Origin: Nymphaea colorata
Taxonomy: Eukaryota > Streptophyta > Magnoliopsida > Nymphaeales > Nymphaeaceae
NCBI RefSeq assembly: GCF_008831285.2
Contig: NC_045140.1
Coordinates: 24,880,131 to 24,944,130 of the forward strand
Reading direction: 5' to 3'
Length of the DNA stretch: 64,000 nt
Shown here: positions 1 through 13,075 of the stretch, piece by piece
Layout: every line of letters starts with the position of its first letter
Numbering within the stretch: the first letter of the stretch is position 1
The notes under the pieces: model-generated
The model's input: the letters and a program-made list of their open reading frames with translations, nothing else
Databases searched by the model: none
What the model was told of the DNA's origin: nothing
Made by a program: the position numbers and the translations under genes

Positions 1-660
1 CATAGTCAAATTATGAAATCGGATTTTGGATTTGGCTTCGGATTCATATATGACTTTTTTTGTACGTAATCAAATCCGAATTCGAATTGAATATTGAAAA
101 ATGGATAAGGTTAAGGGTATATATGATTTGAATCCGATCAATTAACATCCTTATTGATCTTGTGTGTTCCTCAGCTCAGAGGAAAGTGGTGAATAGACTC
201 GATTTTGGCGGAGCCAAAAGAGGCAGATATAAAGTTTTGAAGTTTTAGTTAATGAAAGGTGGTAGGGCACTCAAGGGCAAATCTTTTTTTATCGAGTTGT
301 TTGATTACTTCAAGTTTTAGATTGATTGATCAGATATGCAAGTCTTTGTTTCGGGCAAAAGATCCGCATCGAAGGTCAATATATGAGTTCTACACTTGGA
401 ATCTCATTTTCCTTTCTGATCAGAAAATGAATGAGGGAGAGGAGCTGATCTTAGATGGGTGGATCTCAAATCCCGAGGGAACTTAGACCAAAGTAAATCA
501 TGCCTTTTCATTTGAGATTTTGGCAAGCCAGGAGGGTCATGCATCCCCGGTTCTTAAGGAAGCATTTGTTAACCTCGATTCGAGATCAGAACTGTTGGAG
601 ATTTGAGGTTTACCATAGATCTGCAAGGTGGTGGGTTCCCACATGAAGTCATGGCAGGAG

Positions 661-662
<2 letters not shown>

Positions 663-702
<40 letters not shown>
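663..702. repeat. 40-nt poly-T tract
   Basis: An uninterrupted run of forty T residues, with a second run of twelve T at 791-802. It could be the A-tail of a minus-strand retroposed copy, but no body next to it is recognisable. Its length is prone to sequencing or assembly error. Confidence 0.9.
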
Positions 703-705
<3 letters not shown>

Positions 706-952
706 GAAGCCGAATAGTATTTTCAAGATCAGGGATTTTTCAAAACTTTGACATATACCAAGTTAAAATTTTAAAAAATAAAAGCATAAATTTTTTTTTT
801 TTCCAAAATGTGAACAAGGACCATGGCCCCTGCCAGCACCCCTTCCCCTGCCCCTTCCGGCAAGGAGATACGTAGAGAGGTTTCGGCCGACTTTTTCGTC
901 GGGATGACCCTCAACTGACAAGGAGAAACAAAGAACAAAACCCTTGACTGTT

Positions 953-975
953 GAGAGAGAGAGAGAGAGAGAGAG
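953..975. repeat. (GA)n microsatellite
   Basis: About eleven GA units. The short serine/leucine-rich open frames that cross it are products of the repeat, not genes. Confidence 0.9.
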
Positions 976-1114
976 TAAATGTTCACAAACATGATCTGAC
1001 TTGACCGACACAAAGTGATTCACATAAACAAGAACTTTGGATAAAGGGTAACAAATGGATCTGATTTTCATGACACTGAGCCCATAAATTATGAACAATG
1101 CCATGGTAACCTAC

Positions 1115-1250
1115 GAGTCGTTTGACAATGAGAATAGTAACAAACTGTTGCATGAATTTTTCAAACCATATTGTTGCATGCTTATGTCATTCTTTCAAGC
1201 AGATTCATAGAATAATTTGTTACTGTTCCCATAATTTAGTGACCCCTTAG
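1115..1250. mobile_element. MITE-like foldback element, imperfect inverted ends
   Basis: The left end reads tcgtttgacaatgagaatag followed by taacaaa. The reverse complement of the right end reads aaattatgggaacagtaaca followed by aat. They pair imperfectly and both carry the AGTAACAAA core that also occurs in the foldback at 52422-52468. The internal copy of gcagattcatag matches the TAGATTCAT motif near 46.3 kb. Length of about 135 bp and no coding capacity fit a PIF/Harbinger-type miniature element. Family assignment is inference. Confidence 0.4.
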
Positions 1251-1669
1251 GACTAGTAAAACTGAAAGTTTTTGTAGAGAACTTATCTCTCTCTCTCTCT
1301 TGATCGAGCGTTTCACTTGTCAAACCTTCAGCAGCAACATATAGATTTTAATACAAGAAATGTCAATGAATCAGTTTTAAATCTGATTCACTTATAACCA
1401 TATTCACTTTTCAAATAGTAGTTCATTGGATCAGGATCCAAGTTTATATTCGAATAGTAGAAATATAAAATCATATCCAAAATATCCTACACGATAGAAT
1501 TTTCTTATTGAATCCAACACTTGAATTAAAAATTCGAACAGAAAATGGGATTATGTCTTTCGTTTTTATCTTCTTGGACAGAAGCACGATGGCAAATTTC
1601 GTGCCTGCTATATTCTTTAACTGCACCAGTTTCTTTGTTCTGGGGCGTGTAGAATAAGGCCCCCACCAT

Positions 1670-1692
1670 CTCTCTCTCTCTCTCTCTCTCTC
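1670..1692. repeat. (CT)n microsatellite
   Basis: About eleven CT units directly after ccccaccat. Confidence 0.9.
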
Positions 1693-4097
1693 ATGTGATA
1701 GGCCGCAAGGGAATAAGCCACTAGCTCCTGCGTCACAAGACTTTGATCAGGTAAAAAAAGACTGCCGTCTGCCAGCGCTACGACCTTCAAGCTTGCTGTA
1801 AAGAATTTGTGTCGGAACTTGTTCTATGGGATTGAGGGCACGGTGAATAAAAAGCAAATTGTGTGGTGATGAGGATGGAATTGCTTCCCTTCCATTAAGT
1901 TTAGCATCGCGCTTGCTGCATGTAATAAAGTAGTTTTCAGAAATGATATTTACCAAGTTAAGTGCCATTATATTATTAACAGTTGTTCTGAAAAAGCAAA
2001 GACATTAAAAGAAGTTGCTTCCTTTTGGTGAACCCATGAAGATATAGCTATAAGATCCATATGGACCCCATCTGTGTTATTTAAACCTTCTTAGTTATGG
2101 TTGGCTAGTGCATCATCTTGGGTGTGCAATAGAGACAGGATCTAGTGACTGCAGAGGCTAAGACCGGAGGATAGTACGTCGTTAACCGATTATAAAGAGC
2201 ATTTCTTTTCTTTTACTTTTTCTGTTTCTGTAGATGGTAGTTTCTCATAGAAGCAGAACAGGTCAAGAAAGTTGCATGAGTTGAGCAACCCATACAGCAA
2301 AAAGCTGCAGGATTTGAGAAGAGCCGTAACAGTGACGTGCAGAATAATCAGGAGTGAATAACAAGTTTCTTGTACAAAACAGAACCATGCTTTCCCGAAG
2401 TAGCAGCTTCCCATCAACTTCGGCATTTTTTTGCTTCTTTTCTTTTTCGCTCAGTGAAACGCAGGGGCCTTGGCTTGAAGTCCTCATCTTGTAAATCATT
2501 AAACAAACGAAAAATCGTGGCTAATCTTTTAGTGAAAAAGAGTGATTTTTCATCATCCTGCTCCAGCTAACTTTCCATCAAAGAAATGATTTCCACCAGA
2601 AAAACCTCCTCTAAGAAAGACAACCCAGAAAAGAATGACAAAACAGATATATTTAGGATGCTCAGAGCCAGAACTCGACATGATCACAAAGCACAGGCTG
2701 CCAATTATATCATGTATTTTGTTTTCTTGGCTTGATAAAACAGAAACTCACCCTAAGGTGGGAGACTTGATCACATTGGTTTAAACTGCTGAACCTGCTG
2801 TCACCCCCTTTAGCAAAATAAGACTGGTTTAGTGCACTTCAGTGCTCCCACACATGACACACCAAAGGTCTGCAGAAAAGTTTGAACCTGAGAGCAGCCA
2901 TCTACCGTCCAAGGCCCCTCCAAGTTGTGCTAACCCCCTTGAGTTCAATTTAAATTTTATAAACCAAGATTACAACCAGGTTGCTCAATGATACAATGAA
3001 AAATGTCATGCCTCATGTAAAATTTCACCTTTTTGATGGTTAGATGTGATTTTGTGATGAAACAGCCAAGGTTTTAGACCTTCAGTTAGCTACTGACCAG
3101 CTTAACTGACGGTCTTCCTAACGGGAAAATAAGTTCATATCTACATCTGTTGATTAGTCGGACCGTCAGTTGGCGCTGGACCACACGGACTAGTTGAAGG
3201 TGGTTGGTGTCACACTTAGCCTCATAAATGTTGGCTATTTACTCCGACTAACGAAGGATGACATAATGAAGCGTCTCTGTAAAGATGCGGTAGCAGAATA
3301 CCGTGATAAAGCAGATAATAAATAACGTAATGAAAGAAGGACAAGGTTGGAGTAAATGCAATGAAAGTAGAAAAAAGTTGGTCTGCAATAAACTCGTGGT
3401 TATCCTTTCCTGGCAGAAGAGTCATTGAATTTTAATGTCCTGAGAGGAAGTGCAAGATATAGTCTACAGTTGAGGCAGGACCAATTTTGATTTCCAATAT
3501 TACATTATCAGTTTTTTGATAAAGCTGATCCGTTTCGAGTTAAAACAGATACCGATCTCCTTCAACTAAGAATTGCCCTTGAACCCAATTTCAGCAGATG
3601 ATTTCCTTAATCAGTAAAAATCAATACTAAAGATTAAATCAATACTACAACCACATACTACATTTACAATACTCATAAGAGATACAACCCATATCACACA
3701 TAAAACCAATTTCTAGAAACATATGTCCTATCTATTGCTGCTGTATACATATTTGTAGTCAATCGTAACGTCATTTCTTCTACTAAAAATCGAAGAATGA
3801 ACAATGATCCGGGAGATTCAGTAGAATCGACAGCTCTTTCAGATCACCACCTTCTTTTGTTATCCAGATCCACCGAGTCCCATTTCTTGCTACCAAACTA
3901 ATCAAATTTACAGTAAAGCAATATGCAAATTCGAAATGCCTAAACTGCCAAAAAAAACCTTTCACCAAATGCAATAATGGTCATATAGTCTTCTGATCTC
4001 TGAAAATTTCTCATCTAATGTCAGAAGGCACTAAGCATGTCAAAGCCTCAATAGTCAACTTTAGAGTTAGCTGCAGAGGGAAACAGAGTTTTAGCAT

Positions 4098-6134
4098 TCA
4101 GATCATCACATCGGAAAAGTTAAAGGTTGACAAAGCTAAAAGTTTACCACTCTGTTCCAGAATACTTAGATGTGCCGGAGGGACAAAGGCCCCCGGAGCC
4201 GCATTCTGAAGTTCATAGTCCCAGGTATTTGGTACCTGTCGTGTAGTTCTTTTCTTCAGATGAGCATGAACAAACGATGGATAGGACATAACTGAGTGTA
4301 TAAGGGAGAACTACAGAATGTACGGGAAGTACCTTATCCATTTCAGACAGCTTGGAGTTTATAGTTCTTCTCAGTGGTTCCCCAAAGTTCTGCACGCCTT
4401 GCACTGTCTCGGTTCTTAGATCCACCGATTCCAGAGCAGTCCCACTTATGTGAGGGCAGGATGGACTGATGTTAGGTGAGAAACCAAGAACAGCAGAACC
4501 ATGGACTCCAGAACGAAAAATCTGCCGAAAAGTAGAGCAAACGGAATAAGAGATTACAAGCAAAAGTAAAATATTACTTCTGAGAGGAAATACTTACATC
4601 CTTGGCGAGGATTCCCTCAATGTCGAAGTCCAGCTGAGGATTGACAGTCGCCAGCTTCATTGACAAAAACTGGAGAAGGGAAACCAGATAAAGATGCCTT
4701 AGTGCAGCAAATGTTTGACCGGGAACAATGAAGCTCAAGGGCACGATGTTTTCTGATTCTTGACTCCATAAACAAACACTTAGATGGGCAGATAATGGCG
4801 GAACATATGAATTACCTCAACCTGCCGCTGGAGTGATTGCACATAGTTAATTATCTCATCAAGCATCACAGCCTTGCCAGTTACCTATAAAAATTAAAGA
4901 AACAGCCAGGGGAGATCAACGAAACATCCTTCTGACATAGAATTTACTGGAAAAGAGAAAATGTCAAAGACTGAAAAAAGCACTATGGTACCTTGCTACA
5001 GCCAGGGACAAGATCTTGAAGAAACCTCATACGCTCGCTTATCTTTTCCCTTCTTACCTACATTTTATGCATGATGAGTTGCTTGTCAGCATTACAGTCA
5101 TGGTTTCCTTTGAAAGCAAATGAATGATTTCAAGATCCTTACTCTTTCAGCAAGGCTGTGGCTGTTGGTTGCTTGTCCACGTCTAGCTCTTACATGAACA
5201 AAATCTTCCTTTGGAGCATCACCGTTTTGACTATGATCCTTACTTTGTTTGACAGTTAGCTTACCGAGAGTACCACAGGGGGTCTGTTCTTTTGTTGTTT
5301 TAACGGAGTCGTTAGACACATATGAAGTATCTTTTGATTGATCAGATTCGATTCTCTGTCATTCACAGGGTACAACAGAATTATTGGCATAATAGTATCT
5401 AAAAGACTAAAACCAAGACGAAAACAAGGAAGACAGGAATAACCAATTGGCTAGAGCAGAAGGAAATTAACAGTCACCTGTGCATTATCAGACTTATGGT
5501 TGGGATCAGCAGTTACACCATCAAGCATCCTCTTTCTCTTTTTCCTGTCGGAAGGCGAATCTGCAAACCTATTCTCTGTTTTCTGTTCTTCCTCTTGACC
5601 AGCAATACCATGGTCATTGCCTTCAGAATCTTTGGCAGAAGTCTGAATCCTATCCCTTGGAGATGGGTTGATACCATTACATTGATTAAGATTTCCAAGT
5701 AGGTAATCTGACGAACCAATGGTAGACACTCTGGTGCTCCCCAAGATACCGAAATTGCTTATATTATCGGGACATTTTCCATTCAGGAAGCAAGAATAAC
5801 CAGGGGTTGATCCAAGCAAAGGAACGCTAGGATGAGGAGGGATTAAGTTGATCCCAGCAGGCTGATTTTCAAGTGCAGAAGCGATCAGTGGGTAAAGCAA
5901 GCCTTGCTGCTGAGAAGGCATCTGTGCAGCAAAACCAGCATTGCCTTCTACAGGCACCAAAGCATCCCAACAAGTTGAAAACGATTCCACCATTTCAAGA
6001 GCAGAGCAAGCAGCAGACTTCAGAGAAGCAGAATGTGATCCTAGAAAAGCACCATCAGTGGGAAAGCTTGAACCAGGAGGAGGCATCCCACTGCTCTGCT
6101 CAAAGCTGAAATTGCCATTACTGTTTGAACCCAT
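4098..6134 (-). CDS. bHLH transcription factor, subfamily XII (CIB/bHLH62/bHLH49 type)
   Basis: Seven coding exons on the minus strand: 6134-5478, 5355-5143, 5057-4992, 4884-4816, 4669-4598, 4521-4333 and 4235-4098. All junctions are GT/AG and in frame, giving 467 residues. The bHLH domain covers about residues 276-340. The basic region [20 protein letters not shown] is the signature of this subfamily, with the H-E-R triad at H285, E289 and R293 that predicts E-box/G-box (CANNTG) binding. The first helix reads [17 protein letters not shown] and the second [21 protein letters not shown] basic cluster DRKKRKR (196-202) is a likely nuclear signal. The 66-nt exon coding helix 1 is sharply delimited. 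Members act as nuclear dimers, some with cryptochrome. The N-terminal half is divergent, so the ATG at 6134 is only the first in-frame ATG; the frame stays open upstream without another ATG, and an extra 5' coding exon is possible. Confidence 0.92.
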
Positions 6135-6530
6135 GCCTTCAGAGCCCAGCACACTCCCACCAATATATGGTGCAAACTGGAAGCACCCCACAATTCCACC
6201 AACCGGGAGCCTGCAAAAGGTGATGTGGACAAACCACAATCCCTCGATCAACTAAGAATGAGCTCACCAAGGTCTGTTACCGAAGAGGAAAAGCTGTCCC
6301 TGGAACAAGGGTATATGAGTCGAAAGCAAAGTGGTAGTTTGACCAGAAAATAACAGCTGGTAATTTCTTGCAAGGCTCAACAAGGAACAAGCAGGTGGTG
6401 CAGCTTTATGTAATGCAGAATACCTAGATCTGTCAAAGGTAAAGTATCTCTGTGTGGCAGCATCCAAGACGAGAGAAAAAAAAGAAAAGTGAAAACCATA
6501 TATCAACCACCTAATTTTGCTTTTCACAAA
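6135..6530 (-). other. Probable 5' leader of the bHLH gene, with leader intron
   Basis: Upstream of the first ATG a good acceptor (ccttttgcag) sits just before 6210, and a donor (ccttg/gtgagc) lies at 6268/6267, giving a 57-nt intron, short for a plant. Joined this way the upstream exon keeps the coding frame open for tens of codons but offers no ATG. Another acceptor-like ctttgacag lies near 6430. This is either untranslated leader or a coding exon whose ATG lies further up. Confidence 0.4.
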
Positions 6531-9500
6531 TTAAAATCTTCTAAAACCATAAAGACCCATAATAAACTTGAAGATATAAAAGGAAAAGGAAAAAGGCGAG
6601 GCTTAAGAGCATAAAGGGACAAGAAGCAAAGTTGGGGCATTAACTGTTCACCAGATCAGGTTAAAGAAAAGGGGCAGATTCCATTTTTCATCCACTGGTG
6701 CTGCCATCACTTTCAATAAAAACCAACAATAGGAATATCGAAAAATCGAAAAAAAAAATCGTGGGGAAGAACCAAGAACACCAATTTATGCCAAGGGTTC
6801 TATAAGGAGATACTGGCCAAAACGTAATCATTAAACGGGAAGCACATTTTTTACATGATTTCTCATCTGGGAATGGTCAAATTGTAAAGAAGCTGAAATT
6901 GCTTTTCCAATACAAGACTATGCCACTTTTCCCATGATGGTGTTTCCTCAAAGCCTTCTGTGGCATAGGATTCTGGCTGTTTCCACTGAGAGGGAAGGAA
7001 AACATCAAAAGGAGAAAAATGGAAGAAATCGCCGATTCAAGGTAAAAGGGTTAATAGGAAGTACAGGCCAAAGCATGCACATATATTTAATGAGCCTAAG
7101 AAAGAGTGATCTTAAATGGGCAGATGCAGAAAGAATAGGGCATCATATTCGAGGTTAAAGCTTGCATAGACGGGTTGGCGTTACTCGTGTCTGCCCTGCC
7201 AGCCGGCGGCCGCTCTGTAATTAGTGGCAGCTCGCCTTCTGTCTCTTCCACATTAAATTAAAGAGATTACAGTATTACACGACGCGTTCTGCCACACCAT
7301 GTTACTTTTTAAGTAATGCAATTTTACTGATGAAACAATTGATAAGATGGACACATTTAATCGTTTACTTTCAAACTATTGTACGTCCAAATACATCACA
7401 CATTTACTTTCAAACTATATATTAATATTGACATACGTGGTTGACATTTTGTTTTCATAAAAAATAGACTTTCATGCATCATAACTGTTGTGAAACTAAA
7501 TTGAACGGCAAGCATAAATACGCATCAATTTAGCAGGTTATCCATTCGCATAAAAGCTGAGTTTATATAATCACTTCCAGGTAAGCGCCCGCATTTACGC
7601 TCGCTAATAAAAAAACATTATTTGCTTATTCAAGAAGTTTGAACTCCCAATGAAAAGCATTCAAGAAGTATGAAGTTAAAAACTTAAAAAGTAAAAGCAG
7701 AAACGAGCTCGATATTCCTGTGCCCATTAAACAAAGAATTTAATGGGCTTTAACTATCAGCAATTGGAAACTCGATCATCAGGACTCGGTGCTTCACAGT
7801 CAATACTGTCTGTTATATTAAACAAGCGTATGATTGAAGCTAAAGTTAAAATAAACAAAGATTTTGGAAAGCTAACATGGATACCGTTAGATGGAGGTAG
7901 ACATTTTGACGAGGACTTTTCACATGATATAGAGAACTTCGTCGGAATGAAATTCTTTCCCGTGGAAACTTAGTCTCTAGTTTGAAACGTACCCACTGAG
8001 TCGGTCGTGCACCATTGAAGCCTATAGATTTTGAAACTCTGAATGAGAAATTTCTTCAGCCTCAAAGGGTTTGGCGTAAGTGGTCAAGCCGATCAGTAAA
8101 CAGCTGGTCATTGGTTCCATTCACAGGGAAGTCAACTTCTAAAGTAAGCCAAAGAATGCAATGAAGTTAGAAAATATTTTTTTTAGAGGGGCATTGATTC
8201 ACATGTTTTCGTACATGGAAGGGCACTTACATGTATAACAAGGTAAATATTAAACGATCTTAATATAAAAATGAAAGAAAATTGAGAAACTGGTGTGGGC
8301 AACTACCCACACCAGCCTATATGTGGCTCCGCCATTGAAAGTATGCATAGGCAAACCTCAAGTTAGATTAATGATTAAGTCTCTTGTCCTGAGCACTAGT
8401 GGAGCTAGAAATTTTGGTTGAAGGGACAGTCATTCAACACATTTAATTTGTTTAGGAACACTTACATATATAAACAATCAAATAATCAAAACAATAACAT
8501 AAAATTAAACAAATTTTGTGAGGTTGGAGTAGACCATTGGTCCTGAGTGTGGTTTTCCTTGAATCACAAACCGGAAAGATTTGTCTCAAGCAGTGTTTGG
8601 AAAGCAATATTTCATCTGGAAATAGATTTTTTTTTTCGTGATCTATGGCCAAATAGATGTATGAAATATCTTGAAGAGGTTGAAACGCTTCCTCTTTCCC
8701 ACCCCCCTGAAATTCAGAGTTGCTTTTAGACCTACGTAGGAAATGAGACACCCGTCAACTAAAGTATAACATATCCACTATTTGCACTCAAGAGAAGTAG
8801 TGATTATGGAAGTCAAATTGTCCAAGAGACTGAATCGAAAGTAGCTTAGATTGGGAAAGCATAATATGAATTATAAACCTATCTAACCTTAGAAACAAAA
8901 AGGTGCACTAGGAGCTCTTATTTTGTCTCTTTCTTGCAACTTACTCAGCTATTGAAACTTTGACCTATATAGCTATGTATTCTTGAAAGTTCCGAGCCTT
9001 CTCCCCAACTAGCTGGGTCGACAACTTTTAACAAGCAACCTTAAGGTTTAGTAAAGATCAAAACCAGACCCAATGTACAGCTTTGCAGATCTACATGTAA
9101 ATGTGGGGTCCGAAAGGTGGCTGGACCTGCTTCGTTAACAGTTTACAAAGTCAGGTCCGAATCAGAATTAAGTGAAATCTAATCTAATTATAACATAAGT
9201 AAACCCGAGGTCAAATCCAATACGCAGACCATCCTCATCTCGATGGCATATAAAATAAGAGTGTGCCTGCACGCGTATTTTGCTTATGTCTCTTTTTGGA
9301 CCCATCAAATCTACGATGGGAACGAACCAAAAAAAGAACGACCCACCTTACTTCATAAGGCTGCATGTCTTCCTCGACTAATAGAATTATATCTTCAGTA
9401 AAGCATAATCTTATGGTACAATTAGATGCAACATAACTACATTATATTCATGAACTTGGTTAGATGCTACCCACATCGGAAGAGAGAAAAAGGGGGGAAA

Positions 9501-9699
9501 AGGCCAAAGGGAGGCCACAAAGGAAGAGCATCCTGGAGAGTCTCCATAGTTAAAAAGGAAGCTCGGCAGCATATGCTGCAACTTTATGCTGTCTTGGGTT
9601 CCGATATAAGCTAGCTGGACCTTTATCTCCCAGCTTGATTCATGGTAAAAATATAAAAATACATAAAAAAAATGAAGTTAGACAAGATCATGTCAAGTC

Positions 9700-9722
9700 T
9701 CTCTCTCTCTCTCTCTCTCTCT
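9700..9722. repeat. (CT)n microsatellite
   Basis: About eleven CT units ending in ctgaaac. Similar tracts lie at about 10122-10145 (GA) and 10420-10443 (CT). Confidence 0.85.
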
Positions 9723-11293
9723 GAAACAGTAATGCACGCACGAAAGGACACGTGAGATAGAGACACATCGAGATCTATATGCTGGATTTTGAAAGCTTAT
9801 TTTAGTGGGTTGAGCACCCAAAAAGCTGGACAAAAACCATGTTGGGCATTCTTTGTTTTTTTCAATTCTGTCTTTTTTTCATCGGTTTGAAACACCAGAA
9901 AGCTAGAAACATAAAGAACTGTGCTTTCTCAAGTGCATGGTTGTTTTCCAAACAATGATGTGCACTGGAATCTTCGGTCTGCACGAGAGAACGAAACATG
10001 ATGAGTAAAGGTATATATGCTTAAGCTGGCAGTTTTCAGTAAGATGAGGAATTCTGATTATCATCTCTGCAGAATTTTGCCATTCATGAGCTATAACTAG
10101 GCTGGCTGTTGTACTAAGCTGAGAGAGAAAGAGAGAGAGAGAGAAAAAGAGAAGATTAAATTTATTCTGCATGCTTTTTGTCTATGTGCAATGGCTTTGA
10201 TACCTTAGGAAAGAGTGATTGGTTCGACCTATGCTTAGGAAAGCAGGCACGGACGATATTAATTTTGTGGTTTTCTGAGTTTCTTTGGTTTACTTTCCTT
10301 CAGATCTTGATTACTTGCTCTGATACTCTAATTAAGTTATTTTTCAGCAGAAATCCATTATTAGATCATTCGTTCACAATATACAATTAGTTGGTAGTGG
10401 AGTATACGTTTCAAAAATACTCTCTCTCTCTCTCTCTCTCTCTTTCCAAATTCGATTCTGACTTGACTTCTGATGTATTTAAGCGTTGTGGGTCCGAACT
10501 GGAACTGATCTGACCTGTCCTGTTTACAATCCTAGTGGGTGTGTTTGCAACAACACAGTTTACAAGAACACAGCCCTCAAGGTTTTGAAGGTTCAGGAAG
10601 CACTAAACCCCACCCCTTCCCACAATAATGAAGAGAGGCTGTTGCTAATAGACAGGAGGGATTAGTTCTCCGAAGATTTTGCACCCAAAGAACATGACAC
10701 AATAAACCTACAGATGACAGACTGCTGCCAAATTCTGATTTGTACCAAAGGCTCATTCATGAAAAAAAAAAAGAGAAAAGATTTCTTTAAATTTTGCCTA
10801 CTTTGTTTGACAATGTTCTTCTGAGAAGTATAGCCCTTACTAAGAACTATAAATGTAATTCCTTTTATCAGATTATAAACCAAATGTAGGTAAAAGAAAA
10901 TCTCTGTGAGATCCCATTTCTTTCGAGCAATATGCTTACTCTTAATCATGCGAACAGTTTGCTACAGAATCCCTTTTCTTTTACCTTTGTTGCAGCAGAT
11001 GCTTCTGGTTACTGGTTACTTAATCTATTGATTAAACTATTTCCCACCGCTAATATGCAGAACAATACGTGTTGCTTTGCTGTTTTTTCACACTCTGCTT
11101 TGATAACAAGCACGCTCTGTCATCTTTAATCTCTCTTCCCACCCACTCTTTTTCTTTTTCACATTTCCTCTCTTTGTTTTTCTGGAAGTGATATATAATA
11201 AGACCCCCACTGTACTAGATAATGCCTAATCATATCAACCCTCTTGTGCTTGTACGGTTCCTCGTGAGAGTTACTCTATTGATTGGAGAACAA

Positions 11294-11296
<3 letters not shown>

Positions 11297-11350
<54 letters not shown>
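11297..11350. repeat. Compound (AT)17(AG)10 microsatellite
   Basis: An AT run of seventeen units passes directly into ten AG units. It lies in non-coding DNA and is likely to vary in length between individuals. Confidence 0.9.
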
Positions 11351-12660
11351 GTACTTTCACTTTAGGAGGACATCATATTGAACCTTGTCAAGGCTGTTTT
11401 GGTCCCTTTTTTAGGGTCAAAATTAAGGTACCAAATCATCTTTCTTTCATGAAAAGAATAGAAGGCATGCAAATCCATACTTAAAAACTCAGACAAAATC
11501 ACTCTGCTACTTTTAAAAAGTTTGGGCACGCCCACCCTCTCCCTTTTATATGGGCTGGACTTTCGGGGTACTTACAGTAGTACCCTTGACATTGCCATTA
11601 TTGAGGACCTACATCACATGGACACAAAAAGGGGACACTTGTTAAGATATTTATTGTAGTTTTCACTAAAAATTGTGTCTGTAAAGCACTGCTAGGAACT
11701 CCCCTCGCTACCTGGAGAGTTGAAATGAAGGTTTTAGAGTTGAAGAAGGTCAAGAGTTCAATATATAGTCAAAATACGAGAACTTAGCAGCATTATGCCT
11801 AACCCCAGCTTGTTAATGCAAATTAAGGTGCTGGTGTGGCATGGAAAGTTTTGGACCAACATGAGCTGAGTCCAATCTGAGACTGGACCTTTCTAGCTTA
11901 GATTAATCTGGGCCAAGTTCAGCAAGCATAGGGGTTTTCTATAATGCTAGTCACAAATTTGTCAAGAAAATCTGAAGAAAAGCAGCTGCCTGTTCTATAG
12001 ACCTTGCTTGTATAAGCTAAAGAAAACTTACTACATGAGCCTAATCAAGTTAATGAAACTTAACCAACATATTATCTTTCACCAAATTCATCTCCTTTAC
12101 TTACATGAGCCTCGTTCTTGGTTTTTAAGCTCATCTTAAACTCTCTCTCTCTCTAACACCAAGGTTGCATGCAAATAACTTGGCTGACACTTGGGAGAGA
12201 CAAATAGGGAGGCAATGCCATGGATCTAGCAGAAATACTGTATTATTTATTGCTGTACCAAATCCGGCTCCTTCCCAATTTCCAATACTGTTCCCTAGAC
12301 ACCAGGGTTCCAAATATGAGGTAGCAAGCAGGCTTTTGGTTCTGGGCGATTCTTCCATGGATCATCAACACAATAATAAATTCAACTTTCATATGGAAAT
12401 GAAATTCATCTAGTTGTTCGCAATTGCCAATTTGAGAAGGATCCTATGACACTTTGTCGATGGGGTGTCCTTCACTCCAATATAAAGTATTCTTGCGAGC
12501 ACCAAGCTTTGTTTCTTTACCAGCCATGCGCCAACACCTTCAAGAGCCCTTTTCAGTTCCCTTTTATATGGACTCTCATTCTTTGGGGCCACCCACCTTT
12601 ATAAAAGGGTCACTGTTCCTTTCTCTGTAGGCCATATTTCTCATGAATAATGTAATTTGT

Positions 12661-13075
12661 AGGAATGTCAATAAATCTGATTTGGGTCTGGCATTTGACA
12701 TCTAAATTGATTTTTTTTAAAAATCGGATGCAAGAAAAAAAGAAAGAAAATCTAATATCCAACTAAAAAGTTGGACTAGGTTTGGATTCAAGAAATGACA
12801 TCCAATCATATAATTTGGATTTTAAATAAATATTTGATCAAATTCGGATTTGGATTGGATTAAGTTCTAAATAAATAGATCTAATATCCAGGTATTTGGA
12901 AAGTCGGTTCTTAACACATTGCAATGCAGTTTGGATTCAATTCGAAACTAGTAAGATTCAAATTCGGAATGGAAGTTAAAAATCATATTCAGATGGGATC
13001 CAGATTATGAATTCATAATATGATAAGATTTTATTTTTATTCTTATTTGAAATCCAAATTTGGATACGAATATAT
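12661..13075. repeat. Dispersed ATCCGAAT-type repeat copy
   Basis: It starts at aggaatgtcaataaatctga and continues with recurring GGATTTGGAT/ATCCAAATTC words in both orientations. The same vocabulary, with an edge of the form GGGATGTYAAT, recurs at 1-150, 20590-20930, 23760-23880 and 24325-24500. It has no coding content. It probably derives from a non-autonomous transposon, but the class is not determined. Confidence 0.5.

Larger units (their letters stand above)
1..4097. other. Intergenic left flank, no supported gene
   Basis: No open frame here resembles a known protein and none can be joined into a plausible multi-exon gene. The stretch holds microsatellites, a 40-T homopolymer, a foldback-like element near 1.1-1.25 kb and an ATCCGAAT-type repeat fragment in the first 150 bases. 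The last few hundred bases before 4097 are probably 3' UTR of the minus-strand bHLH gene. Confidence 0.6.
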
